Shown here piece after piece: positions 6,298 to 13,761 of a DNA stretch of 14,642 nt. Source of the DNA: Deltaproteobacteria bacterium (GTDB taxonomy: Bacteria; Desulfobacterota; BSN033; UBA1163); assembly GCA_016875255.1 (NCBI GenBank), contig VGRU01000070.1:1-14642 (forward strand). Direction: 5' to 3'. Every line of letters starts with the position of its first letter. Within the stretch, counting starts at the first letter, position 1. Made by a program: the position numbers and the translations under genes. The notes below the pieces were generated by a model. The model saw only the letters and a list, made by a program, of their open reading frames with translations, made no database searches and had not been told where the DNA came from.

Positions 6298-7743
6298 TCA
6301 ATCTTTGAATCCATAGGATTTCCAGTTTTTCAGAACCATTTCCTGAATATCCTTGGGGTAGACATTGTTAAAGGAAACCTTAATGGGAATGGATGCCTTG
6401 GGCCAGTCAAGGGGGAAGGTGCAGTCGAAAAGCACCTGGGACCCGCGGCTCCATTTCCGCTCCTCCGGATCAGCGAAAGGATAGAGAGGGGTTCCTGGAG
6501 CCTGTTCATATTTACGTATTCCTCGGATGGGATGGCATTTGGTGCAGAGGGCATGGATGACCTCGTCTTTATTATAGATATCAGTTTCATTGTCCACAAC
6601 CACGACCATGGTGAACCATGGGCTCAATTTGCTTCCGAAGACGAGGTTGGCAATCTGGCTTGCAATGCCGCTGTAAGCGGGCCTGACACCCACGACGACG
6701 AGGTGATGGGTTGATTCGGGAAGCATATAGACACCTGTGATGGGAATGCCCTGGCTCTCAAGAAGTTTTCGCATCTCAAGTCCGAGAGAGAAGGAGCGGA
6801 GGAGCTGACCTTCGTCGGTGGGGACGCCCATGTTGGAGACCGTCACTATGGGGTTATTTCGGAAGGTAATGGCGGTAACCCGGTAGACGGTTCTGGGTTC
6901 TCTCGGAGAGGTCCGGTAACCCGTGTATTCACCAAAAGGGGCTTCATCGATCTGGATGCCTGGAATCACCTCGCCTTCAATGATGATCTCGGCATGTGAT
7001 GGAACGTAGAGATCGTTGGTCTCACACTTTACCAGTTCCACAGGAGCGCCCATTAACATTCCGGTAAACTCATCTTCAGGAATGGGTGAAGGAGCACAGG
7101 CCGCCACGCCGGACAGAGGATCGCAGCCGATGACTGTGGCGAAAGGCATGGGTTTGTTTCTCGGAACATACTTTCCGTAAAACATCTTTCCCATATCGGA
7201 AAAGGGAAGCACCGGGCCCACCATCGTCTTTTCGTCGAAGACCATCTGCCGGTACATCCCCCAGTTGACAAATTCTGTATCAAGATCTTTGGATACCACA
7301 AAATGCCATGTCGCCAGATACCTTCCTCCATCCCCGTCATGGACCATGGGGCCCGGGAGCTTAAAGAGGTCTGCATCTTTCCCTGTCCAGATGTTCTCTT
7401 TGCAGGGGGCTTTCTTTTTGTCCACGAGGATAGATTTAATGGGGTCGCCGGTGGTTCTCTTCACATATTCATTCGATATCTCCGGCACAGAGGCATCGGG
7501 CTTCATACCCATGGCAATGGCCAGCCTCTTATATGTTGCCAGTGGCGCGCCAAAGGCTTCAAAACCAGGATAGTCCTTGATCTTTTTGAAATAAGGAGAA
7601 GCCGATTTCTTCTCGCAGACCCTCCTCACAATAGCCCCCATCTCAAGGTCCCAGTCCACCTCCTGCTGGATGGTCACGAGGTCGTCGTTTGCTTCCAGTG
7701 CTTTGATAAATTCACGGTTGTCTTTATAAAATTTGTAGGGCAT
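6298..7743 (-). CDS. PpcA/PpcB-like UbiD-family (de)carboxylase subunit
   Basis: This 481-residue protein belongs to the UbiD family and closely resembles the large subunits of phenylphosphate carboxylase: KDNREFIKALEANDDLV at the start, HDGDGGRY (135-142), NWGMYRQM (160-167), PFGEYTGYRTSP (269-280), VYPKDIQE near the end. The catalytic Arg165, Glu267 and Glu272 and metal-site Asn160 are present, so it should be an active prenyl-FMN enzyme. It would add CO2 to, or remove it from, an aromatic ring in the cytoplasm. The ATG at 7743 is chosen over one at 7821: it has GGA upstream, gives the family's usual length, and avoids overlap with the HAD gene, which ends 38 bases earlier. The gamma-like gene follows 11 bases after the stop. 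The substrate is not readable from the sequence. Confidence 0.9.
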   Translation of the reverse strand: MPYKFYKDNREFIKALEANDDLVTIQQEVDWDLEMGAIVRRVCEKKSASPYFKKIKDYPGFEAFGAPLATYKRLAIAMGMKPDASVPEISNEYVKRTTGDPIKSILVDKKKAPCKENIWTGKDADLFKLPGPMVHDGDGGRYLATWHFVVSKDLDTEFVNWGMYRQMVFDEKTMVGPVLPFSDMGKMFYGKYVPRNKPMPFATVIGCDPLSGVAACAPSPIPEDEFTGMLMGAPVELVKCETNDLYVPSHAEIIIEGEVIPGIQIDEAPFGEYTGYRTSPREPRTVYRVTAITFRNNPIVTVSNMGVPTDEGQLLRSFSLGLEMRKLLESQGIPITGVYMLPESTHHLVVVGVRPAYSGIASQIANLVFGSKLSPWFTMVVVVDNETDIYNKDEVIHALCTKCHPIRGIRKYEQAPGTPLYPFADPEERKWSRGSQVLFDCTFPLDWPKASIPIKVSFNNVYPKDIQEMVLKNWKSYGFKD

Positions 7744-7781
7744 TCGATCTTCCGTCCTTTCTTTTTTATTGGCGCTAAGCA

Positions 7782-8324
7782 TCAGTCTGGTTTGGATATC
7801 TTCTCCACTACGGCTTCCCACTTCCCCTGTGCCCTGAGGATAAATTCGGCAACCTCTCTGACCACTCCTTTTCCCCCGCTGGCAAGGGTGATGTAGTTGG
7901 CTACGGACTTTGCCTCGTTTGCTCCATCGGAAGGCGCTGCTGAAAATCCGACCCTTTTCATAACGCCTAAATCGATCATTTCATCTCCCACATAGCATAA
8001 GTCCTCATCTTTAAATCCAGATTCTTTCTCAAACTCATCAAGCTTTCCGATCTTGGCGGAAGTTCCCCAGAGCTTTTCGGGTGGGACACCATAGATATGG
8101 CCTACCTGTTCGTCCGCCCTTGAAATTTTACTGGTCAGAAATGCCACACCAATTCCGCCTTCCCGCAAGGCCATGCACCCCAATCGGTCCTTCAGGGAGA
8201 AACATTCCGACTTTTTTCCGTCATCCGTATAATAGAGGGTATTGTCAGTTAATATCCCATGAATGTCGAGGATAACGAATTTGACCTTTTTTGCCTTTTC
8301 AAGGGCTTTTTCCTTTTCGTTCAT
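7782..8324 (-). CDS. KdsC-like HAD protein, PpcD-like delta subunit
   Basis: This 180-residue protein has the KdsC-type HAD fold: nucleophile motif LDIHGILTD (19-27), FLTSK (62-66), lysines at 91 and 94, and motif IV YVGDEMIDLGVM (111-122). It resembles the delta subunit of phenylphosphate carboxylase, including the C-terminal FILRAQGKWE. In standard HAD phosphatases the second Asp of DxD is the general acid; here it is His22, and GDD reads GDE. The nucleophile Asp20 and Asp114/Asp118 remain. Phosphate-ester cleavage may thus be weak or altered, or the protein may be a structural subunit. The start has GGAGG seven bases upstream. It lies just before the PpcA/PpcB-like gene, so the order delta-UbiD-gamma suggests one complex. 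Confidence 0.85.
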   Translation of the reverse strand: MNEKEKALEKAKKVKFVILDIHGILTDNTLYYTDDGKKSECFSLKDRLGCMALREGGIGVAFLTSKISRADEQVGHIYGVPPEKLWGTSAKIGKLDEFEKESGFKDEDLCYVGDEMIDLGVMKRVGFSAAPSDGANEAKSVANYITLASGGKGVVREVAEFILRAQGKWEAVVEKISKPD

Positions 8325-8564
8325 TTTAAAACCTCCACAATTTAAGGTTTTAGTTTTTGTAAGGGATTACGGTTACAAAAACCGTATAGCTTGATCATTA
8401 AACGGTTATGGGTGACGATGCTCGTATCGAAGCAGGAAGCTCGAAAAACGAACCTCGAGCATCCAGATTCACTTTACGAGTTTCGATATCAGCATCGACA
8501 ACGACAAACGTCTTTTTCGATTTAACGAAACGGGCATCGATACCGTTACCAAAAGACGAACTTT
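8325..8564. repeat. CGA-rich repeat-like spacer between ligase and HAD gene
   Basis: No gene is seen. The spacer contains hairpin TACGGTT-ACAAA-AACCGTA (8368-8386), inverted GATGCTCG (8417-8424) / CGAGCATC (8456-8463), and many short TCGA, ATCGA and ACGA words, giving a low-complexity, degenerate look. A plus-strand frame starting at 8408 has no known domain. The right-hand end facing the HAD gene carries its GGAGG ribosome site. Confidence 0.5.
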
Positions 8565-10220
8565 TTAATGAACAACTTTTAGCTTTTTCTCGATATCTTC
8601 TCTTAGGAATTTTTTATCTATCTTTTCGGCCTTTGTAAAAGGCATGCTTTCAGTGAATTCGATCCTTTCCGGAAGTTGAAGCACCGAGGCTTTTTTCTCT
8701 TTGAGATGGGTGATGATCTTTTCAAAACTTAAGATTGCTCCGAGTTTGGGTTGAATGTAAGCACAGACCCTTTCTCCAAACACCGGATCCGGCATGGGGA
8801 TCACCGCCACAAGAGCGACCTCAGGGTGGCCGCTGATCAGGTTCTCTATCTCTGCGGAGCTGATGCTCTCGCCACCGCGATTGATCATCTCTTTGATTCG
8901 ACCGGTGAGGGTGACAACGCCATTTTCATCAATCATGGCCAGGTCACCCGTCCTGAAGAATCCTTCTTCGTTGAAAACCTTTGCGTTCTCATCCGGAGCC
9001 TTATAGTAACCGGTAAAGACTCCCGGTCCTTTGATCATCAATTCCCCGGGGGTATTGGGAGGCAGGTCTTTCCCGTCCGGGCTGACCACCTTATAGATAT
9101 CGTAAGGGCAGGTAGGTTTGCCCACTGTATGGAGGATAGTCTCAAGGCTGTCGTTTGTCCGTGTTAAGGTGGTCTGGCCTTCCGTGCCCCCATAACCATT
9201 ATAGAAGTTGCATCGGAGATCTTCTCTCACTCCTTTGACCATCTCCGGCAGACTTGTGCTGCCTCCGCAATGCATCGCCCTCAGAGAACTCAGATCATAA
9301 TCCTTCAGCCCCTCAAAATCGAGCAACCTTTTGGCCAAGGTAGGAGTCCATACGATCGTTGTCACCCTCTCCCTTTGAATGGTTTCACAGACCTCTTTCA
9401 TCTCCGTGGAATCGAGGAAAATGTTCTTCCCGAGTGTGAAGAGACCGCTGCAGAGCCCCTTGGTAAAGACGAGGTCATGGCCAACAGGGCCGGCCAGAAG
9501 GCACACATCATGAATGTTCACCTCCCATGCATAGGCCGCATATTCCATGGTGCATATGAGACTGTTATGGGTACGAGGGACAAGCTTGGGCAACCCGGTC
9601 GTCCCTCCTGTGGGTCCCATATGGGCCACCTCCATAGGGTCTGGCCTTCTTTGTGCAAGCCTCTGGAGGTTAACCGCATCCAACTTTGTTTCAAGAATCA
9701 ACCTCTCCATGCTTTTGAAGGATCCATGTCCCTCGCTTCTTGTTAGGACGATGTTCTTGAGTTGCGGGTTTTCTTTTACCACATCCTCCACGATAGGCAG
9801 GTAATCTGTCTTCTTATACTTTTCCGCAACAATCCATAAGGTGGCCCCTGTCAGCTTAAGCAAGTGGCCAATCTCATACTGCCGGTATCTATCGATAAGC
9901 AACACAGCAATGCAACCAATTTTTTGAACAGCGAAATAGGCGAAAACGAACTCATTCCAGTTGGGAAGCTGGATCAGCACTCGATCCCGTGGGGCAATGC
10001 CGAGGTCCATCAGGCCAATGGCCAGTTTATTTGTCTTTTCCCGGGCCTCCTTATAGGTGAGCCTGTTCCTTCCGTCCACAAAGGCCTCTTTGTCCGGATA
10101 GACGTCTGCTGCCTTATCCAGAAGGTCGCCGAACGTCAAACCAGACCACCATCGAAGCCGATTGTATTTCTCTGCATCTTCTTTTCTGTAAGGGATTAAT
10201 CCTTCAAGGAACCCCGCCAT
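8565..10220 (-). CDS. EntE/DhbE-like aryl-acid AMP ligase
   Basis: This protein of about 551 residues is an adenylate-forming (ANL) enzyme. The signatures are TGGTTGLPKLVPRTH (204-218), YGGTE (343-347), TGD (Asp426), GR (Arg441), INRGGE (446-451) and a C-terminal KAEKIDKK with catalytic Lys533. INRGGE and PRTH are characteristic of the 2,3-dihydroxybenzoate-AMP ligase branch, so an aromatic acid is the likely substrate. It would use ATP to form an acyl-AMP and then probably a CoA thioester, because no siderophore or peptide-synthetase genes are nearby. An upstream ATG at 10256 adds 12 residues; the ATG at 10220, with AAGGA 12 bases upstream, gives the family-like N-terminus MAGFLEGLIPYRKED. 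It lies between the two HAD genes, which ties aryl-acid activation to the UbiD reactions. Confidence 0.88.
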   Translation of the reverse strand: MAGFLEGLIPYRKEDAEKYNRLRWWSGLTFGDLLDKAADVYPDKEAFVDGRNRLTYKEAREKTNKLAIGLMDLGIAPRDRVLIQLPNWNEFVFAYFAVQKIGCIAVLLIDRYRQYEIGHLLKLTGATLWIVAEKYKKTDYLPIVEDVVKENPQLKNIVLTRSEGHGSFKSMERLILETKLDAVNLQRLAQRRPDPMEVAHMGPTGGTTGLPKLVPRTHNSLICTMEYAAYAWEVNIHDVCLLAGPVGHDLVFTKGLCSGLFTLGKNIFLDSTEMKEVCETIQRERVTTIVWTPTLAKRLLDFEGLKDYDLSSLRAMHCGGSTSLPEMVKGVREDLRCNFYNGYGGTEGQTTLTRTNDSLETILHTVGKPTCPYDIYKVVSPDGKDLPPNTPGELMIKGPGVFTGYYKAPDENAKVFNEEGFFRTGDLAMIDENGVVTLTGRIKEMINRGGESISSAEIENLISGHPEVALVAVIPMPDPVFGERVCAYIQPKLGAILSFEKIITHLKEKKASVLQLPERIEFTESMPFTKAEKIDKKFLREDIEKKLKVVH

Positions 10221-10346
10221 ATACTTTTTCTTTCCTTTAACTTTGTTAGCAATCATGCCTCGCTGACCTTCAGACCACTATCGTGGGGCTATGATTTAGA
10301 ACCATTACAACAAGATTCATCAACCCGTTTGGATTTAAATGGAGGA

Positions 10347-10904
10347 TTATTTGTATCCCATCTTGGTTACTTTCTCGACCCACTCTTCCCATTTTCCCAT
10401 GGCTCTAAGAATGAATTCACAGGTTTCCCTAATGGGGCCTCTTCCTCCGGGAGCAACGGTTATGTAATCTGCGATTTCCTTCACCTCGTCAATGGCATCG
10501 GCTGTTGCCACAGCAAACCCAACCCGCTTCATGAGAGCGATGTCGGTCACCTCGCAACCGATGTAGCCGACATTTTCGTCACCGATTCCCTGATCCTTTT
10601 TGAGTTCGTCAATCTTCACTATCTTGTCTTTGACTTTGTAGTAGAATTTGTCGAGTTTCAGCTCACGGGCGCGAAACAGGCCCTCCTCATCGATGGAGGT
10701 CGTATCGAGAAAAGCAATCTGGATTCCATTTGCCGTCAGGGAGAGGTCGCCAAACCCATCCATATGCCAGAACCCGTATTTTCGCCTTCCTTCGATATCA
10801 CAGAGGAAGGTGTTTTGTGTCAGAACCCCGTGGACATCATGGCCAAAGAGTTTTACTTTCTTTGCCTTCTCTTGTGCCTTCTCCAGATTTTTCTCGAAAG
10901 CCAT
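10347..10904 (-). CDS. Degenerate KdsC-like HAD protein, probable non-catalytic subunit
   Basis: This 185-residue protein is a paralogue of the HAD protein at 7782-8324, sharing the N-terminal LEKAQEKAKKVK style and the C-terminal EFILRAMGKWEEWVEKV. Its active site is more eroded. Motif I reads HDVHGVLTQ (22-30), keeping Asp23 but with His25 in place of the acid Asp; motif II reads FLDTTS; and motif IV, normally GDD or GDE, is GCE (Cys117), losing a metal-binding Asp. It is therefore unlikely to be a phosphatase and probably serves as a structural or regulatory subunit of the UbiD enzyme encoded just upstream. GGAGG lies seven bases before the ATG. The spacer before it carries an inverted repeat. 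Confidence 0.82.
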   Translation of the reverse strand: MAFEKNLEKAQEKAKKVKLFGHDVHGVLTQNTFLCDIEGRRKYGFWHMDGFGDLSLTANGIQIAFLDTTSIDEEGLFRARELKLDKFYYKVKDKIVKIDELKKDQGIGDENVGYIGCEVTDIALMKRVGFAVATADAIDEVKEIADYITVAPGGRGPIRETCEFILRAMGKWEEWVEKVTKMGYK

Positions 10905-10926
10905 AGGTTTTCCTCCATTACAACCG

Positions 10927-11049
10927 AAGATCTAAATGTCATATGTCAAAGCCCAAATGGCAAATCAAATCCAAAGTTCAAAGGTCAATAATTCTTAGAC
11001 TTTGTAATTTGGCATTCCTTTGACATTTGGATCTTGAAATTTGAACTTT
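10927..11049. repeat. Imperfect inverted repeat between first ubiD and HAD gene
   Basis: Left arm 10927-10965 and right arm 11006-11035 are imperfectly complementary (AAGATCTAAATGTCA..., against AAGATCCAAATGTCA... on the other strand). An inner perfect pair AAAGTTCAAA (10973-10982) / TTTGAACTTT (11040-11049) also exists. The AAATGTCAAAG style is typical of intergenic repeats in deltaproteobacteria. No gene or terminator T-run is seen between 10905 and 11060. Confidence 0.6.
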
Positions 11050-11060
11050 ATCACTTGCAA

Positions 11061-12476
11061 TTATTCTTCCAACCCATATTCTTTCCAGCGGGATTTTACT
11101 TTTGCCAGCATACTCTCCGAGAGCTTGATCTCCGTGGGTTTGACTTTCCATTCATAGGGTATCGTTGCATCGAGGATGATACGGGAGGTGATGAACTTGT
11201 TGTCATCCGGTCCGAGGGATGGATCGAGCGGGGTTGATCTGCCTCTGTTGATCAACTGCGTCCCCCGCGCCGGATTGTAGCGAGTGCCGAGGGCCCACCA
11301 TACCCTTGGAAGGTCGTCCGCATCGATATCGTCATCAACGATAATGACACATTTGATCCCATACATCCCTGTATTGCTGGCAATGACTGCTGCACCCACC
11401 TGGTCCGCATGACCCGGATACATCTGCTCTACAGAGACGACCACAATGAAGCGTCCGGATGCTTCCGGCAGGGTGTAGACCGACTTAATGCCAGGGATCT
11501 CCATCTTGACCAGATCCGTCCACAGGCTTGCGTTGCGTGTAAAGGCATAGAGGATATGCTGGTCTCCCACGGGCCGGCCCACGCTCGTCTCCCAGAGGAC
11601 CGGGTTGTTTCTGCAGTAAATGCGCTTCACTTCAAGGGCGGGTTTGGGAATTGGCTTAATCAGTTCTTCGGTGTAGTAGCCCGTATATTCGCCAAAGGGG
11701 CCTTCATTTCTCAGGTTCTGGGGATCGACTTCACCTTCCAGCACGATCTCCGCAGCTGCAGGAATGGGGAGTCCGGTGAGCTGGCCTTTTACGGTTTCGA
11801 CAGGTTCGCCGCGCAAAGAGCTGACGACATCGTATCCGCTTTTGGCCTTGATTGTTGCGGCACTTGCAAAGATATGCAGGGGATCGCCACCTATAATGGC
11901 GCATGCAGGCATCTTCTTACCGGCTTTCCCGTACTTCTTCATGATCCTGTCGCCTTTTTTCCCCTTAAGGATCTGGACGCCAACGGTTTTATCATCGAGG
12001 ATGCCCATGCGGTAGGTGCCAAGGTTGATGTCCCCGGTCTCCGGGTCCTGCAACACCATGAATACGGCCGTGCCAAAGTAACGGCCGCCGTCCAGTTCAT
12101 AGAACCTTGGGGATGGAAAGGCGAGCGTATCGACCTTATCACCCTCGAGGATATTCTCGAAGATGGGGCCATCTTTCTGTTCTTTTGCCCGAATGACCTC
12201 CTTAACGGCGACATTGACCCATTCCTTCGTAAGTTGGACCATGGAAAGGTCAGGACTCTTTCCGAGGATGATTGCCAGCCTTTTGGTTGTCCCGAATGCG
12301 CCGGTCAAGACAGGGCTCTTGTATCCCTTAATGTTCTCAAACAGCAACGCCGGGCCGCTTTTCTCTTCAACAAATTTCGCAATGTGAGAGATCTCAAGGT
12401 CCCAGTCCACTTCAGCCTTGATCCGTTTTAACTCCCCTTCTTTTTCACACCTATTGATGAAATCCCTGAGGTCCAT
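11061..12476 (-). CDS. UbiD-family (de)carboxylase, first gene of the cluster
   Basis: This 471-residue protein is a complete UbiD-family enzyme: MDLRDFINRCEKEGEL at the start, NLGTYRMGI (151-159) with Asn151 and Arg156, and NEGPFGEYTGYY (257-268) with Glu258 and Glu263. All catalytic positions are intact, so a prenyl-FMN-dependent decarboxylase or carboxylase is expected. The frame stays open to an ATG at 12539, but that codon lies in the promoter -35 box and another candidate overlaps the -10 box. The ATG at 12476 has AGGGGG six bases upstream and gives the family-like N-terminus, so it is chosen. It is the promoter-proximal gene, followed by a degenerate HAD protein, as in UbiD/HAD pairs of phenylphosphate-carboxylase systems. 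The substrate is unknown. Confidence 0.92.
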   Translation of the reverse strand: MDLRDFINRCEKEGELKRIKAEVDWDLEISHIAKFVEEKSGPALLFENIKGYKSPVLTGAFGTTKRLAIILGKSPDLSMVQLTKEWVNVAVKEVIRAKEQKDGPIFENILEGDKVDTLAFPSPRFYELDGGRYFGTAVFMVLQDPETGDINLGTYRMGILDDKTVGVQILKGKKGDRIMKKYGKAGKKMPACAIIGGDPLHIFASAATIKAKSGYDVVSSLRGEPVETVKGQLTGLPIPAAAEIVLEGEVDPQNLRNEGPFGEYTGYYTEELIKPIPKPALEVKRIYCRNNPVLWETSVGRPVGDQHILYAFTRNASLWTDLVKMEIPGIKSVYTLPEASGRFIVVVSVEQMYPGHADQVGAAVIASNTGMYGIKCVIIVDDDIDADDLPRVWWALGTRYNPARGTQLINRGRSTPLDPSLGPDDNKFITSRIILDATIPYEWKVKPTEIKLSESMLAKVKSRWKEYGLEE

Positions 12477-12510
12477 AACATCCCCCTTTTTCATGCGATA
12501 AAGTTCTGCC

Positions 12511-12539
12511 ATTATCCTTTTATAGGCCCCCCTTGTCAA
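12511..12539 (-). promoter_or_regulatory. Sigma70-type promoter of the UbiD cluster
   Basis: On the minus strand the consensus -35 box TTGACA (12534-12539) is followed after exactly 17 bases by GATAAT (12511-12516; 5 of 6 matches). The predicted transcription start near 12504 gives a leader of about 28 bases that contains the AGGGGG ribosome site of the first ubiD gene. A TTGTCA on the plus strand (12533-12538) overlaps it and could serve the divergent lysR gene, so the two promoters may share this region. Confidence 0.7.
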
Positions 12540-12560
12540 TTCATTTGTTTTTATGTTTAA

Positions 12561-12575
12561 ATAACCTAAGGTTAT
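12561..12575. promoter_or_regulatory. LysR-type operator (T-N11-A palindrome)
   Basis: The sequence ATAACCT-A-AGGTTAT is a perfect palindrome with 7-bp arms and contains T-N11-A (12562-12574), the classic LysR-family recognition motif. It is centred at 12568, about 64 bp upstream of the predicted start of the UbiD cluster, the normal activator position. It lies six bases before the lysR ATG, where binding would also block lysR expression. Confidence 0.65.
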
Positions 12576-12581
12576 AATCGA

Positions 12582-13499
12582 ATGGAAAAGAGAAAACCTT
12601 TACGCGATTCGATCAATTCTTTGCTCGTCTTCCATGAGGTGGTAAGACACAGGAGTTTTACTAAGGCCGCGGAAGAATTGTTTGTCTCACAGCCCGCCGT
12701 AACCAAACACATCAAGGGACTTGAGCATAAGGTGGGAATGAGGCTCATTGAAAGGGGCAGAGGCGGATTTCATCTAAGCGAGGCGGGTAAGATCCTTTTT
12801 AAATCCGCTCATAAAATTTCCAACCATATCAGGGGGGTCGAGAGTCACCTCGGGCGCTTGAAAAAGGAACATCACGGTCTCTTGAGAATAGGGACGACCG
12901 AATCCTACTCGAGATGTCTGATGCCGACGCTTCTCTCCGGATTTCAGAACCTCTATCCCTCCATCAAGATCGCACTGGATGTCGGGAATTCCGAAGAGAT
13001 TGAAAAAAGCCTAACGGCTTACCGGAATGATGTGGCGCTCATCGGAATGACAAAGATTCCCTCCAAACTTGAATCGATTCCGTTCTTAAGAGAGGATCTC
13101 GTCCTTATTGTTTCCCCCTCACATCCCATGGCAAAAAGGGAGAAAATCTCCCTAAAAGCCATCAGGAAATTCCCTTTTATCATTCGGGCGAAAGGATCGA
13201 CGACCAGGAAAATCGTTCTTAAGGCATTTCAGGAGTTGGGGATTCGCCCCTTGCTGCTCATTGAAACAGGCAGTTCGGAATTTATCAAACAGTGGGTTTC
13301 AGAAGGGAAGGGTGTTTCAATAATTGTCAGGAGAATTGCAGAAGAAGAGGCCAAAAGAGGGCTGATCAAAATGGTCTCTCTGGATGAGAAGCTCAGCCTT
13401 CAGGTGGCCCTTCTCTTTTTGAAGGAAGAGCGGACTAACCCAACCATTAAAACCTTCACCCATTTCATCAAAGACAGGGGAAAGGAATGGGGCGCCTAA
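12582..13499 (+). CDS. LysR-family transcriptional regulator
   Basis: This 305-residue protein has an N-terminal winged helix-turn-helix (about residues 11-70: SLLVFHEVVRHRSFTKAAEELFVSQPAVTKHIKGLE) and a C-terminal periplasmic-binding-protein-like effector domain (about 93-295, starting LLRIGTTESYSR). It is transcribed away from the UbiD cluster across a 105-bp gap holding a T-N11-A site, the standard arrangement for a regulator that activates its neighbour in response to a pathway metabolite and represses itself. The effector is probably an aromatic acid or related compound (inference). The ATG at 12582 has only AAGG, within the operator, as a possible ribosome site, so operator binding could directly affect translation or initiation. 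No truncation is seen. Confidence 0.92.
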   Translation: MEKRKPLRDSINSLLVFHEVVRHRSFTKAAEELFVSQPAVTKHIKGLEHKVGMRLIERGRGGFHLSEAGKILFKSAHKISNHIRGVESHLGRLKKEHHGLLRIGTTESYSRCLMPTLLSGFQNLYPSIKIALDVGNSEEIEKSLTAYRNDVALIGMTKIPSKLESIPFLREDLVLIVSPSHPMAKREKISLKAIRKFPFIIRAKGSTTRKIVLKAFQELGIRPLLLIETGSSEFIKQWVSEGKGVSIIVRRIAEEEAKRGLIKMVSLDEKLSLQVALLFLKEERTNPTIKTFTHFIKDRGKEWGA

Positions 13500-13534
13500 G
13501 GTATGGAAAATGAGCGTTTTTTTAAAAAATTCTC

Positions 13535-13567
13535 TTGACAAAGGAATTATATTTTGTTAAATATAAT
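13535..13567 (+). promoter_or_regulatory. Possible tRNA promoter with overlapping palindrome
   Basis: TTGACA (13535-13540) precedes a perfect AT-rich palindrome ATTATATTT-TGTT-AAATATAAT (13546-13567) whose right arm ends in TATAAT. The spacing to that TATAAT is 21 bases, too long for sigma70; TTAAAT at 16 bases is a weaker -10. It may drive tRNA-Tyr, or the palindrome may be an operator or the end of the lysR transcript. Confidence 0.35.
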
Positions 13568-13676
13568 AAGTTCAAATTCATGTTGATCTTTGTTCCACTT
13601 ATGTAACTCGTTGATTTCCCAGTCTTTTTCTTTGCCGGGAGGAATTTGCTCAATCCAAAAATAGTGGTTTTGATTC

Positions 13677-13761
13677 GGAGAGGTTCCCGAGCGGCCAAAG
13701 GGGACAGACTGTAAATCTGTTGGCGATGCCTTCGGAGGTTCGAATCCTCCCCTCTCCACCA
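13677..13761 (+). tRNA. tRNA-Tyr (anticodon GUA)
   Basis: An 85-nt type II tRNA with acceptor stem GGAGAGG/CCTCTCC, a long variable arm, anticodon stem CAGA/TCTG around loop CTGTAAA (anticodon GTA), a T-loop TTCGAAT and an encoded CCA (13759-13761). The last 18 bases are copied 131 bp downstream. Confidence 0.95.

Noticed and set aside
7303..7896. 197-codon plus-strand frame across the ubiD/HAD junction
   Set aside because: It spans the junction of two well-supported minus-strand genes and has no domain.
8565..10220. Siderophore-type 2,3-dihydroxybenzoate activation
   Set aside because: The ligase resembles EntE, but no isochorismate, dihydroxybenzoate or peptide-synthetase genes are nearby; the UbiD context favours catabolic aryl-acid activation.
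10329..10991. 220-codon plus-strand frame over the degenerate HAD gene
   Set aside because: The minus strand encodes a recognisable HAD protein with a GGAGG start; the plus frame has no family features.
11409..12431. Long plus-strand open frame (340 codons) inside the first ubiD gene
   Set aside because: It is antisense to a clear UbiD coding sequence and shows no recognisable domain; it arises from codon composition of the real gene.
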